Assembly: GCF_037975245.1 (NCBI RefSeq)
Contig: NC_092580.1
Span: 2,267,501 to 2,331,500, forward strand
Reading direction: 5' to 3'
Length of the DNA stretch: 64,000 nucleotides
From: Apostichopus japonicus
Lineage: Eukaryota; Echinodermata; Holothuroidea; Aspidochirotida; Stichopodidae
Positions 35,905 to 47,967 of the stretch are shown here, piece after piece (the stretch's first letter is position 1; the number at the start of each line of letters is the position of its first letter). The notes under the pieces are model-generated. The model was given only the letters and a program-made list of their open reading frames with translations, did no database searches and was not told the DNA's origin. A program made the position numbers and the translations under genes.

Positions 35905-36304
35905 GCTGACCCCAAGGGCGTAGGAACCGGGGGGCTGGGGGGGGGGGGGGCGCCAGCCCCCCAGTGAAAAATGTGGAGGGCGGAAGTATCATTCCGCCCC
36001 CCCCCCGCTTCGCAAGTCAGAAAACCCCTTTTTCATTTCCAAATGAGAAAAAAAAATCTCATTTGGAGCACCAAATTGCATCTAAGGCCCGGTGAAAATA
36101 CAAAATTAAGTTTACAAAATGGAGTGGGTGTTGAAGTGTGCAATATTGCACCAAATTGCATGCATCTGAGGCTACCTGGAAATGCAAAAATTTCCAAAGG
36201 GGAGGGGGACACCCCCTCCCCTTAGACCCCTCCCCCAGGCCGGCCATCGGTCTTCAGCCCCCCCCCCCCACTCACAAGTACCTTCCTACGCCACTGGCTG
36301 ACCC
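35905..36304. mobile_element. Non-autonomous hAT element, family A copy 2, with 8-bp target duplication
   Basis: The body is 35913-36296 (384 bp), starting CAAGGGCGTAGGAA and ending TTCCTACGCCACTG exactly like copy 1. It is flanked by GCTGACCC at 35905-35912 and 36297-36304. Sequence identity with the 462-837 copy is high throughout, including the G14 run, the CCAAATGAGA / TCTCATTTGG palindrome and the two CACCAAATTGCAT tracts. Small indels (for example a duplicated GCAT after the second tract) separate the copies. The close match implies fairly recent mobility of the family. No transposase is encoded. Confidence 0.92.
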
Positions 36305-37803
36305 TAACCCTAAACCATAGAATCCAACCCTTTACCTTAACATTAAACCATTTGCCAATAGCCCCATTGCTCGACTCATTTAGTATATTGACCTTTTCAG
36401 TTTAATGTTCACATATGAAACACATGCATCCTGTATTAGCTTTTACCACGCTTACCCACTCAGGAGGATTCTCGTAACCTTCTGCGCCCCTAAACCTATT
36501 TCGTTATTAGCAGTATAGGACTATGGCAATAACCTAGTAATGTGCAATGTTGTATATATTATCTATACCGACGTATTTTCCTTGACTGATGTTTATACCT
36601 TTCATTTTGTCTACTCGTTGAAAGAGCTTACACCCACTTCAGGCTACAATATCTTAGATAGTCTTAAACATTTATTACACATATAACTGGTAAGCCAAAT
36701 GTCATGACATTACATCCAACTGGTTATGAGGTAAACACATGCAGTGTTCTATACTATAAATGTATTATTTTAGAATGTCACCAATGTATAGTTGTACGTT
36801 AACTGACCTGTCTGTTCGTAAATATTCGATGCCTGTATAGACGTCCATAACGATTAAGCAACATCTTGACTTTCGCCGGCATGACGCAATGTTGCGATCA
36901 TAGATAACCACAAAACCCAATGATACACAATGATAACACATAGATAACACAATAATAACACATAGATAACACAATTAATGATTGATAAATGATACCATTC
37001 TGGCTCCATTACATTTTCAGATCTGTTATTTATTAGGCCTAGTTGGTTAATTGATTATTGACACATGAAAACCTTTATTTTTGACCCGCAAGTGCAAGCT
37101 CATTCGAAAGTTGGAAGGAGAATGTCGAATTTGAAACACATCTCTCCCACATTTTCAAATATACCTTAAATTGAGCCTCCAGTGAGAATTTTGCTGAACT
37201 CGCTTGCAGCTTTAATATGATTTCTTGCGCAAGTCAGTCTCTTGCTGCAAGAAATTAGTAAAAGTTATAAAACATTCACAAAAGTTAATTGACTTTGGAA
37301 ATTTCTTCTTCGGGTTCATACGCGTATATATGTATTGTAACACAGTAAAATGTAGCGAAAGTTGGCGCATTATTTCCTCAGATCGTAAAAAAAAACAATG
37401 CTAATGTTAAAGGAGCAATTCAAGAAAATGTGAATAATTTTCATATTCATTTTAATCATCCTCATAATATATATTTATATATCCTCACTTCTTTAGTATA
37501 TAATGTAATCACTCAATCTTCAAATATAAAATGATCCCAAATAAACCTCGATATTTTCGTATCTCATATTCAAAATATCTTTGTGTTATCAATAAAACAA
37601 ATTAACAGCATTGAAAAAAAAAATCATATTTCATTAAAGTCCTCTAATTCGTACTGTACATTGTGACGCCAAAATGACTAAAAACATCATCTGTTCGAGT
37701 GTATCATATACATATATGTATGTTATAAACTAATGTATGAAACAGAATTATCTTAGTTGAGTACTGCAGCTATTGTGTAAATACAACGTCATAACACGCA
37801 GAT
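36305..37803. other. Stretch with no recognised gene
   Basis: A small imperfect repeat of ATAACACATAGATAACACAA lies at 36930-36975, and a TAGGCCTA octamer at 37034. Nothing else is supported. Confidence 0.4.
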
Positions 37804-37808
37804 AAGTG

Positions 37809-37833
37809 TGACGTAAGCGTTTCCATGACGTCA
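37809..37833. promoter_or_regulatory. Pair of CRE-like sites
   Basis: TGACGTAA at 37809-37816 and the full palindromic CRE TGACGTCA (followed by CGT) at 37826-37833, 17 bp apart, with another ACGTCA about 20 bp upstream. TGACGTCA is the known CREB/ATF consensus. A regulatory role is inference: there is no recognisable gene beside it, although a 106-codon minus-strand frame begins at 38224. Confidence 0.3.
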
Positions 37834-39620
37834 CGTACAATCTTTGGATTATCTCACCGGTGCTTTATCGCACTTTACTTTATCTGTATACACAAAAGGG
37901 TATTTATAGCTTCTTTGGTGATGTACAATCGCACAAATATGTCTTCCCGAATAGCGCCTTCATCCAGGCACGCAAGCATGAGGAGCAGGCTTCTTCCTCT
38001 GACACATGAACAGCCTTGGCTCGTGGTGAAAACACCACGTTCATCTTCAGCCGATCCATGACGTAGAAAGCTGTTAGATTCCCGGGTAATAATAATGACC
38101 GAACCACGGATCCGCATGAATGAGCAAGAATAAAACTAGTATACTTTTGTCGATTTGACGCAGACGTTGTGTATAGTAGAGATGCTTGACCTCGAGGTCT
38201 GAAGCCAGCTGTTGTCTTCTCCACACATTAATCATTATTTCTCGCAGAAACAATTAGTATTGATTGCCAACCGACTGTTTTGTACTTTAAACTGAAACTG
38301 GGAGAGATTCTGAAAGGAATTTGCGGCCAAAACATTTGTTTCTGGAGGATTACGTCCAAAGTTCACCTTTTTTTCTCCCTTCTCAGTGCGGGTATATTTG
38401 ACGAGTAAGTGTAAAACGGCAGCACTGATTGAAACGCAAAAAGGGAAAATGATATTATACAGTTGAAGTTATAGACTAACATTTAGCATATCGTTCAATT
38501 AAACAGTATAGATGGTTTAGTATAGATGGTAAAAAGAATACCTAATAGGAGGCTAAATATTGCTTTTAAATTCCTACCGCTGGTATTGTCACTAACAACC
38601 TCAGGGGAATTTATGCAACACTGCAATTCTTCGGTTCGGCTAGGAAATCTTGTTTTTTTCCCCAGAGGATGAGAGGAATTGGAAGGAATTAACTGAACCA
38701 GTTATAATAACTATATCTTTCAGCTGGTAAATGGAATGTATATTCTTCATCTGTAAAGGTAAGAATACATATTTTTTAATTGTTCTAGCTAGAGCTGTCA
38801 GTGTTTCCGTAATCATATTCGGGTTCGATTAGATAACATTGTTAATCCTGATGTATTGCCAGCCTGCATGACATACTGTGTCTTATGACTAAACTTCATC
38901 AACCAGTCATTTTTCTTTTTTTAATATTTCCAATGTTTTCTTTGCCGCAAGTGATTTGTACGGCTATAACGCTGTGGATATGTTTTTGTTATGTACTTAT
39001 TTATTTGATAATATTACTTATTCGTTTATGTACGGCAGGATAACTCTCTTGCAATCAGTGGCATTTCAACAAGAGTCGCTTTAACTAAGTCGTTTACATA
39101 TCTTATATAGTGTGTGCCGTATATAATAACAGTTAGTGTGAGGACTTGTGTTGTTAATGCACACGTGCCCCGTCAATGAAGTGTATTAGGCTTTTATTAT
39201 TCAAGGATCGTTGACAAATTTGACTAATTTTGTATTTGGCAAAGTTTATTGGAATCACTACTACTTGCCACAAAAGAAAAAAAAAATCCCACGGTATTTG
39301 TACTAGAGGATTATATATGAATAAAATGTACAAAGGTAGTTTTTTACAATTTTATTTAACTTGTAAAAAATACATTTGTGATTTTACATTACAGATCGCA
39401 GCAACTTAGTTCAACTTAGTTAATTTACAACAGCAAACAGGACAGATAATTGGCGTTAAACAGTTGGATAAATTGTAGATACAGTATCGTTGAATAAGTT
39501 CAAGGTTGTCTTCCAATAACTGCTTCCACTAAAATAAACTCACAAAACCAACATGAACTATGTCTTATGCAGTAGCAAAATCGTGCCATAATAACAACGT
39601 TTGTACTGAAATAAAACTAT
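37834..39620. other. Stretch with no recognised gene
   Basis: Minus-strand open frames of 106 and 80 codons overlap at 37875-38224. Their products show no domain I recognise, and overlapping plus-strand frames are equally long, so I do not call a gene. Confidence 0.35.
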
Positions 39621-39632
39621 ACATACATACAT

Positions 39633-39665
<33 letters not shown>
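39621..39665. repeat. Compound (CATA)(CA)(TA) microsatellite
   Basis: ACATACATACAT, then ACACACACACAC, then ATATATATATAT, in direct succession. Confidence 0.95.
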
Positions 39666-42600
39666 GCGTCACCGTACCATACCTATGTCATCATATGGTC
39701 TGTATGATATGGCATGTGACATGGCAAAGAAGTGAGTCCATGTTTGGCTTAACCAACTTCCCTTAGAAGTGACATATGCTGTCTATACAACATTTGATTT
39801 ATTAATGCACACATATCACGTTCTACAGTACTAAGAATGTAGTCCTGTATACAACGATGATTACATATACCTTACTACACTATGCATAGGCTATAATTAG
39901 CCTATCGCTTGCTGATATACGGTACTGCATGTGTATAGACTGTAGCATGTATACATGGTTTATATGCTATAATACTTTGGCACCTGTTGTAGTAACATAC
40001 ACAAGAAAGTCCCACATCATATTTATACCATATGGTTGTATTATTTCACGTAAACGTCAAGAATTCTGAATGTTTTTTTTTTAGATAGACGCTGCTCGTG
40101 TTAGTAACATGTTTACATATAATGCGAATCCAATAGCTAAGAGAGATATATGTATTTGTATGGATATCGTGTTACACACTGAATATCATACGAAGAGGAA
40201 GTGTGTATTCAAGGTAATGCAGATATCGCTGCTGTGAACATTCTGTAACAGCTGCAAGCTAAATAAATGTCAGCGAAATATGATCTATCGATCCTAACTA
40301 TCAAAACAATTTGATATTACTACACTGCGTGGCTATCCGTGAGCACTTGATTTATTGTAATGCCAATACAATATCAACACAAAGCACGGCGTGCAATGCA
40401 GATCATTGCAAACTCGTCAACAACATTATAGTCAGGACGCACTCTCTTCTGACAATTGGTTCAGTGTTATGTAGAGTGGTTAATGTAGGACAACATGTCA
40501 GTATCAATGCTATGATGGCCCCAAATATACGTCAGTTCTCAAAGCTAATAACACCAACCTCTCATATAATGTGCTATGTATACTTGAAAGAACCTCTTTG
40601 CTTAGGGCACTTTTTAGTATCCAGAAGGCCTTGTTTTCATTCGTTCCCCTCCTCGGCAAGAATTTCGATTTTCTTTTAACATACTTTAGAATAGTTTTCA
40701 GCATTTCGTGTTTATTATTCCTTGTTGATAATCTTAGAAAAATATAGAGGAAATAGCACATTCGAACTTAGAGAAGCTTTGTTACATTCCTGCAAATTAA
40801 CGTTTTGTATGCCGAGCTGCTTTTATGAAATGAAGGGAGTGTTAAAAAAGTGTTGCATGGTCAATTAGTAATGATGCCATATCTGGCGCAGATTAGGCCT
40901 ACGTTTATCGATTAAACGGTGGCAAGTGCCGAGGCTCGTAAAGTATTTTTTAATGTTTATTTTTGTTGCCCAGTTATGTATGATGAAACCAGTCGTAATG
41001 AATATCCTAATTGTAATATAATAAGTGATATAATCACTTCATAATTATGAACTATACACAAGCCAAATGCTCTGTAATGAGCAAATCAATCTAAAACAGA
41101 AGAAAATCGTTAGATTTTACAAAACAAACATGACAATGTACTTTTAGAAAGAATGAAGTTTCCAATCACATTTGCAGCTACTAAGCAACAAAAACAAATC
41201 CAAACATAACATATTTGTTGGACAAATCGACAAATAGATGCAAAAAGTGGTCCCTAGCTTTGTGAATACATCTGTTAAGATGACCTTGTAAGTGACCCCT
41301 GTGACCGAGTAGCTAATCGTTTTGAGCAAGAGGGGTTTGACTTCAAACCATTGAAGTAGAATACTTGCTAATTCCTCTGACACGTGAGTCAACGACAACT
41401 CGAGAAAGACATTACCCTACACACCAGCTAAAACGATTAATCCTTCTAAGGTCGCTAGAGTATAACGTATTCAAAATCGTGTAGTGAATATCCCCAGAAG
41501 ATTCCACAGGCCTCCAGCGTCCATATTTTAGAAGAAGCAAAAAAAAAAAAAAAAGACAAATTAAATTCAGTTATTGATAAACGTCCCTAAATCTCGAATC
41601 CATTTATCAGGAAACATGAACCAAGTTGGAAGCATTTAACCGACAATCCGCGCTCAATTTGAAGTTCATTTCCCCTTACTTCACTCTGCTTTTCATCGAC
41701 TTTATTGAGCGAAACGTGAAGCTAATGTCGAAACTTGACCAAAGGAGCTAATCCAAGGCCTCCGGCATACGTCATTAGTGGTAGTGTAAGTGATAAATGG
41801 TGCGTTTATGGCTTTAAATTAAATTTGAATTAGAAACCAACAAGATGGTGAGGTGTATAGCCTTTGACCTTTCTCTGCAAAAAAAAAAAAAAAAAAAAAA
41901 CCTCTGAAGAAGTCGCCTAAAGGAGGGAGCTGTTTACTCACCTTTCAATCTCTAGAGATGTGGTAATGGCTTGCTCTATTTACCATAAAACAAAATTCAA
42001 GCATATAAAAGTACGAAATTATCAAGTTTAGTGCAGGAAACGGAGACGAAAAGTCAACAAATCGTCATTTTTTTCCCTTTAAATTTCTGCTCAAGTTTAG
42101 AGGATTAAAACTTTTATCTTGAAAATCAGCGGAATAGGACAGACCAGATTGAGTAGGAGCTATTTGCTTATCATTGAGATGACGTCATATTAGATATTAT
42201 CTAACTTTGAACGGGTAGCTTTGTCAAGGTGAATTAATCCAAGACGCTGTCGGACGGTCGGTCTGTCGGTCGAAAGACAAAACACAAGTATATAAACAAG
42301 TCAAAGTTAAGTAGAAAGGATCCCTGGTACTGCGACTGGTAGGGAAGCCGAGGGTGGGGTGGGGTGGAGGTGGAGGTAATGTATGTATAAAACAATCGTC
42401 GGTGCCCACATCATTGAGTAAGGACTGTTCATCACCTTTCAGGTTGAAGCTTGAGTAGTGTTAGCATTTCTTGAATGCTTATTTTCATATGTCAAATAAG
42501 TCACATACGTTGAGTTGAGCAGCCGTTAGCATACTTCAATGTGCTTAAAGGTAGTCTGTATAGGCTGCCGAATTATAGCAGGCTATATAATTGCTAGAAG

Positions 42601-45600
42601 TTTCCAAAAAGTACTTTCCTGGAGGTCTTTACTCTCCAAATTGTCCTCAGACATTTCTAAGGAACACACAAGATGACTGAATGTCCTAAATGAGGACATT
42701 TTCCTCGAAGGATGTAATCAAAACAGTTGAAGAATTTTGACCAAAGGTGACCATATTTAAATATGTAGCATGTTTGGGGCCAATACAGCATACCTTTAAG
42801 TTCTACAGCTCTATAGTCTAGCTTCTGTCTACAGAATACCGAGTGTATAATAAGCATATAACCCACGGTAGCTCCCTAGTTTGGTATATGCAGATATAAT
42901 TACAGGTAAATGTTGAGCTCCTCTGACATTGCTTGTTAATTATGTAAGCTAAGGATACGGGTTCTTTGAATGCATCCCGAAAACTATAATGTAGACATGT
43001 TGTTCGATGCCTTATAGAGATGGGACAGTTTGCCAACTTTCCATAATTATTCGGTTTTGTTTTAGACTGTTTCATTTAATTAACGGAATACATATGCCCT
43101 CACATCCGGGAAATCTGTCTACGCTATATAATATATTACTACCACATTAAACCGAGTCTCCATCAACTGTTGCAACATCAACGTCAGTCAAGAAACCCGT
43201 ATACACAAGTTGATTTGTGGTTTGAGGTACGAGCGATCATAAACTGTTAGTCCATTATTTACGTTAATCCACGCATTTGGCGACGGAGTCAGGACGTCTC
43301 TTTCTCTCATTCTCTTATAGTATTTGATTTATATTAAAAGTAACCTTATAATTCCAGGCGCCAGTAAAAGCGGTTTGCATCTTCCAAGAATAACAGCGCT
43401 GTACAATAAGTGCAGTAAAGGTTATGCTTTTAAAAACTGTGATATTTTTAAACCACTCTGCGGATATACTTAAAGTTCCCTCGAGGAATGTATGTACTTA
43501 GTTTTCGTTGAAAATGTTATGTCATTCCTCGTGAAAAGATGAGAAAAAAAATCAAACTTATTCTGGAAATACGTACAAAGTAGGAAAGCATGTAATTAAT
43601 GTTTTTGAAATTCTGAAGTATCTTTATATTTCAATTAGACAAATGGCGATATTAGTGACATAACTAGGTTACTTGGATATTTATATAATTTAATATAAAA
43701 AACAAACTATATTTGTAATCAAATATATGAAAGCGTCGACAGAAATGAAAATGTTTTAACACATTTTACCTTTTATCTGTGAATACTATAGGGTATAGTT
43801 TTTAACGAGGTAAACTTAAATGATGAGTTGTGAATTTAATTCATGGACGTTCGCTTCGCATAAAGTTTAGTTAAATGAATTTTAATTAATGTTAGTTAAT
43901 TAGTGTTAACGATAAAAATAAATGTCCTTTGTGAGGGAAGACCAAGTAAAAGAATATCGGATGAAAAAAACAAAATACAATTTAGTTGATATGGAATCTA
44001 TATTATAATGTATTTTATGTTATAAGCTTAAAATGGACAAAATCTCAAAGCGGGCAAGAAATTTCAGGCAAACCAGATATAACACGATAAAGATACTGAT
44101 GTAAAAAAAATGGTTTGCTTGAAGTTTGTGAAAGTTTCTAAAGAACACATTTCACTAACTAGTTAAGAAAATCTATTAATAATTTAATAAATAGGGTAAG
44201 TCCAAACTAAAGTTAGGTAAGGTATAGGTAACGTAGAAGGGTAAAGCTACCAAGATCTGCATTCATTCTACGCATCCGTATGTTTCTGAATTCACACATT
44301 AAGATTAGGACTCTAAGGTAATAAAAACCCGCAATATAAATTGTACAGGAATGTAGCTGATAATTTCTTCGGCTCCACAGAGGGCTTTATAAAATGGCAT
44401 GCATGCTCTCTCTGTAGCGTGACATTTTTCGACCAGTCTGCAGGCCGACTCAAAAGCTTTCATCAATTAGAGACAAACTGTCTTGGACGACGGTGAGATG
44501 CCCGGGGAGTTGACGGAGAAGATTAACGGGCATCGTCGGGAGAGTCAATCAAAGAATAACCCTTAGGAACGAAGTGGTCGACCTTCAAAGTTTCGTCTGT
44601 CATCAGCGAGAGGCTACCGATGTCTCACCTTTCAACAAATATCGTCGTCGCACTCTACCATCCTATATGCAAATCATAATTCTAAGATTTCTTTCTCATT
44701 TGAAATTCATCTTGAGGTAGAATGACGGCAATCATGCATCGATTTTTGTTTTTTATGGAGTTCGATCTCCTCGTCTAATAACGTTGGACGTCAAAAGTTG
44801 GACACTGAATTGTCAGCAGACGAGTTATGTTTGAATACGAATACAACCAAAATATAACGTCTAATCTTACTATATATTCGGAGAAGGAATTTTGTGTAGG
44901 GAGTCCAGATAGCTAATATTTGAGAATTTACGTAGTTCGTTAATTTGTTTCTTAATTTTTTTTCACGATACCGAGAGGGGGATAGGTTGGATGGGGGGGG
45001 GGTTGGAGTGGGGGTGGAGTGGGGGATCCCTCAGATGTCTGTCTCAATGGGATGGATCTCATTAAATTTACAAACGAAGTGACTTAGAACTTTTTGCTGA
45101 GGAAGACCAAAGTTTCGTTGGATAATACCTGCCGCATATGTAATTATTTAATGTTTTTTTTTAGCTTTCAATTTTTACCATTTTAATGATAGTGTCTTCT
45201 CATCGCACATATATGTTAAAATAATTTGTCATTTTCTTTTCACTTAAAAGAAAACAATATTTTACTCTCTTGCTATTTCCAAGTTAAATCTGACTTAAAA
45301 AATAGGCTACTTGATAGACAATGTTTGATTAGATAAATGAAGTTTTGATTAATTATTCCAATATAAACCACCTCAGGTTTCGATGTCAGTAGAAACGGGT
45401 TCATGTGTAAGTAAAGCTATAGCCAAACAAGTCGGCTCCTGCCATCATTGCGTATTCTGATATGCAGAAGATTTATTGCGTGAATGGCGTCCCATGCTTA
45501 TCAAGGAATGCTTCTGCATACTTAAACTTTGAGTACTGACAGAAATGTAACCACAAGTGGTAACCTTATTCTCTACGATGACGTGAAGAATTACAGAGTG

Positions 45601-46042
45601 ATACGCGCAAAGTAGAGCCTTCTGAAACCTGTGAATATATTTCAAGGCACTTGCAGTTCACATTATCAGTCTTTTAAGTATTGATTTACAAATATGAAAT
45701 ATTATTCTGCCATAAGAGCGTTGACGCTTGCATTTTTTTTTTTTATATATCAAAATGTATTTTCTTATGCTATAGGAATTTGTTGATGTGTAGGCCGAAT
45801 AGTAAGTCAATGTGTCCTATTTGATTGGTTCATACTCTGTCATGTAACAATTGATTTAGGTAAAACATTTGCTCGATGGGTGTCAGATTTGTTCAAAGAA
45901 TGGCCCCACGAGTATAAACACTGCTATCGATCCATACACAGCTGTCGAGTATGTTCCTAGCTTAGAATTATAAATTGATGAAATTAAAATATAAACCCGC
46001 TATGCGTTTCTATGAAAGTAACGGGTATTCACATTTGGGCGA
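39666..46042. other. Long stretch with no recognised gene
   Basis: Contains A16 (41539-41554) and A22 (41879-41900) runs, a TAGGCCTA octamer at 40894 and a G10 run at 44993-45002. Two segments look less AT-rich and more motif-laden than average (about 41680-42000 and 44380-44760), with words such as TAATCC, TTTATGG, TCAATCAAAG, ATGCAAAT and a GATGCCC / GGGCATC inverted pair (44497-44503 and 44528-44534). They could be conserved noncoding elements, but this is a weak impression. No gene is recognised. Confidence 0.35.
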
Positions 46043-46057
46043 TACACACACACACCA

Positions 46058-46096
<39 letters not shown>

Positions 46097-46219
46097 TATA
46101 GATATATATATATATATATATATATAGATTTATATAGATATTTATAGATATATATATATATATTTACATATATATACACGTATATATATATTTATATATA
46201 TATATATATAAATATATAT

Positions 46220-46304
<85 letters not shown>
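46043..46304. repeat. (CA)n-(TA)n compound microsatellite, about 260 bp
   Basis: Begins ACACACACACACCAACACAC and continues as (TA)n with GATA, TTTA and TACACG interruptions, ending in an uninterrupted TA tract of more than 70 bp. Confidence 0.95.
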
Positions 46305-46306
<2 letters not shown>

Positions 46307-46844
46307 GTATGTAAATCTTGAGGCAACTTATTTTTTTCATGAGTTCATGACCTCTATTGCATTTGTCTGTAGTCTGGCAGCGACTGAGTTGAGTATATCT
46401 ATTTTATCTGAACATTAAGTCATAAGACGGAGAAACTAGTACCGCAGACAATTACCAAGCAATATCAATAAATGGCTAAGTGATGTCAGTCCCATTGAAA
46501 TTTGCTCTCAGTGAGTAAATTTGAAAATTTCATTATAACCAATTTAACGTAAGTCCTATGAGATATTAAAGTTTAAGATAATACATTGATGGCAATTTGT
46601 GAATCTATAAGACTCATTTGCGCGCAGTCGCCACAGGTTTGATTAGTAGAACGTGAATGACCGAGAAAATTACTTGGTTAGGCTAGAAGTCGTATGGACA
46701 CAATTTTCTAACGGGAAAGTTGGATCAAAGGAACTTGTATCATGTATGCATGGTGTTTCTTGACTCAAAAAAGATCTTTTTTTATATTTTTGATGCTACA
46801 TTTTTCTAATATACGGTACCATTTCAAGTAATAGGCTTGAATGT
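46305..46844. other. Stretch with no recognised gene
   Basis: Nothing supported. Confidence 0.4.
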
Positions 46845-47967
46845 GCATAGGTAGTATCACATGAGGCAAACATATAGTAACATACGCATAGGTACTATCA
46901 CATGAGCCTCACATATACATAGTAACATACGCATGGGTATTATCACATGAGCCTCACATAGTAACATACGCATATGTACTATCACATGAGCCTCACATAT
47001 ATATAGTAACATACGCATGGGTACTATCACATGAGCCTCACATATACATAGTAACATACGTATATGTACTATCACATGAGCCTCACATATACATAGTAAC
47101 ATACGCATAGGTACTATCACATGAGCCTCACATATAAACATAGTAACATACGCACATGTACTATCACATGAGCCAAACATATATATAGTAACATACGCAT
47201 AGGTACTATCACATGAGCCTCATATATACATAGTAACATACGCATATGTACTATCACATGAGCCTCACATATACATAGTAACATACGCATATGTTCTATC
47301 ACATGAGCCTCACATATACATAGTAACATACGCATAGGTACTATCACATGAGCCAAACATATATATAGTAACATACGCATAGGTACTATCACATGAGCCT
47401 CACATATATGTAGTAACATACGTATATGTTCTATCACATGAGCCTCACATATACATAGTAACATACGCATATGTTCTATCACATGAGCCTCACATATACA
47501 TAGTAACATACGCATAGGTACTATCACATGAGCCAAACATATATATAGTAACATACGCATGGGTACTATCACATGAGCCTCACATATACATAGTAACATA
47601 CGTATGGGTACTATCACATGAGCCTCACATATACATAGTAACATACGCATAGGTACTATCACATGAGCCTCACATATATATAGTAACATACGCATGGGTA
47701 CTATCACATGAGCCTCACATATACATAGTAACATACGCATGGGTACTATCACATGAGCCTCACATATACATAGTAACATACGTATGGGTACTATCACATG
47801 AGCCAAACATATATATAGTAACATACGCATAGGTACTATCACATGAGCCTCACATATATATAGTAACATACGCATGGGTACTATCACATGAGCCTCACAT
47901 ATACATAGTAACATACGCATAGGTACTATCACATGAGCCTCACATATACATAGTAACCTACACATGT
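46845..47967. repeat. 45-bp minisatellite, about 25 copies, with higher-order structure
   Basis: The unit begins GTAACATACGCATAGGTACT and continues ATCACATGAGCCTCACATAT plus ACATA (45 bp). A variant unit with AGCCAAAC in place of AGCCTCAC starts at 47171, 47351, 47531 and 47801: intervals of 180, 180 and 270 bp, or 4, 4 and 6 units. The blocks 47171-47350 and 47351-47530 differ at only a handful of bases, so a 180-bp higher-order unit has been amplified. One unit is shortened by 6 bp (near 46965) and one carries a 1-bp length change (near 47130). Because 45 is a multiple of three and the unit lacks a stop on the minus strand, open frames of 291 and 107 codons arise there; I treat them as artefacts. 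Confidence 0.95.

Noticed and set aside
36298-36315. CCCTAACCCTAAA, telomere-like
   Set aside because: Only two units; chance occurrence next to the hAT target duplication is likelier than an interstitial telomere.
40311-40679. 122-codon frame on the plus strand
   Set aside because: Longest frame outside repeats on the plus strand, but there is no domain or repeat homology and an 83-codon frame overlaps it on the other strand.
41285-41350. tRNA-like or SINE-like segment (CGAGTAGCTAATCG and GGGGTTTGACTTC)
   Set aside because: Some resemblance to tRNA-Ser/Leu-derived SINEs, but neither box matches the consensus well and no cloverleaf can be drawn.
46845-47967. CRISPR-like regular repetition
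   Set aside because: Units abut directly with no unique spacers; this is a minisatellite in a eukaryotic context.
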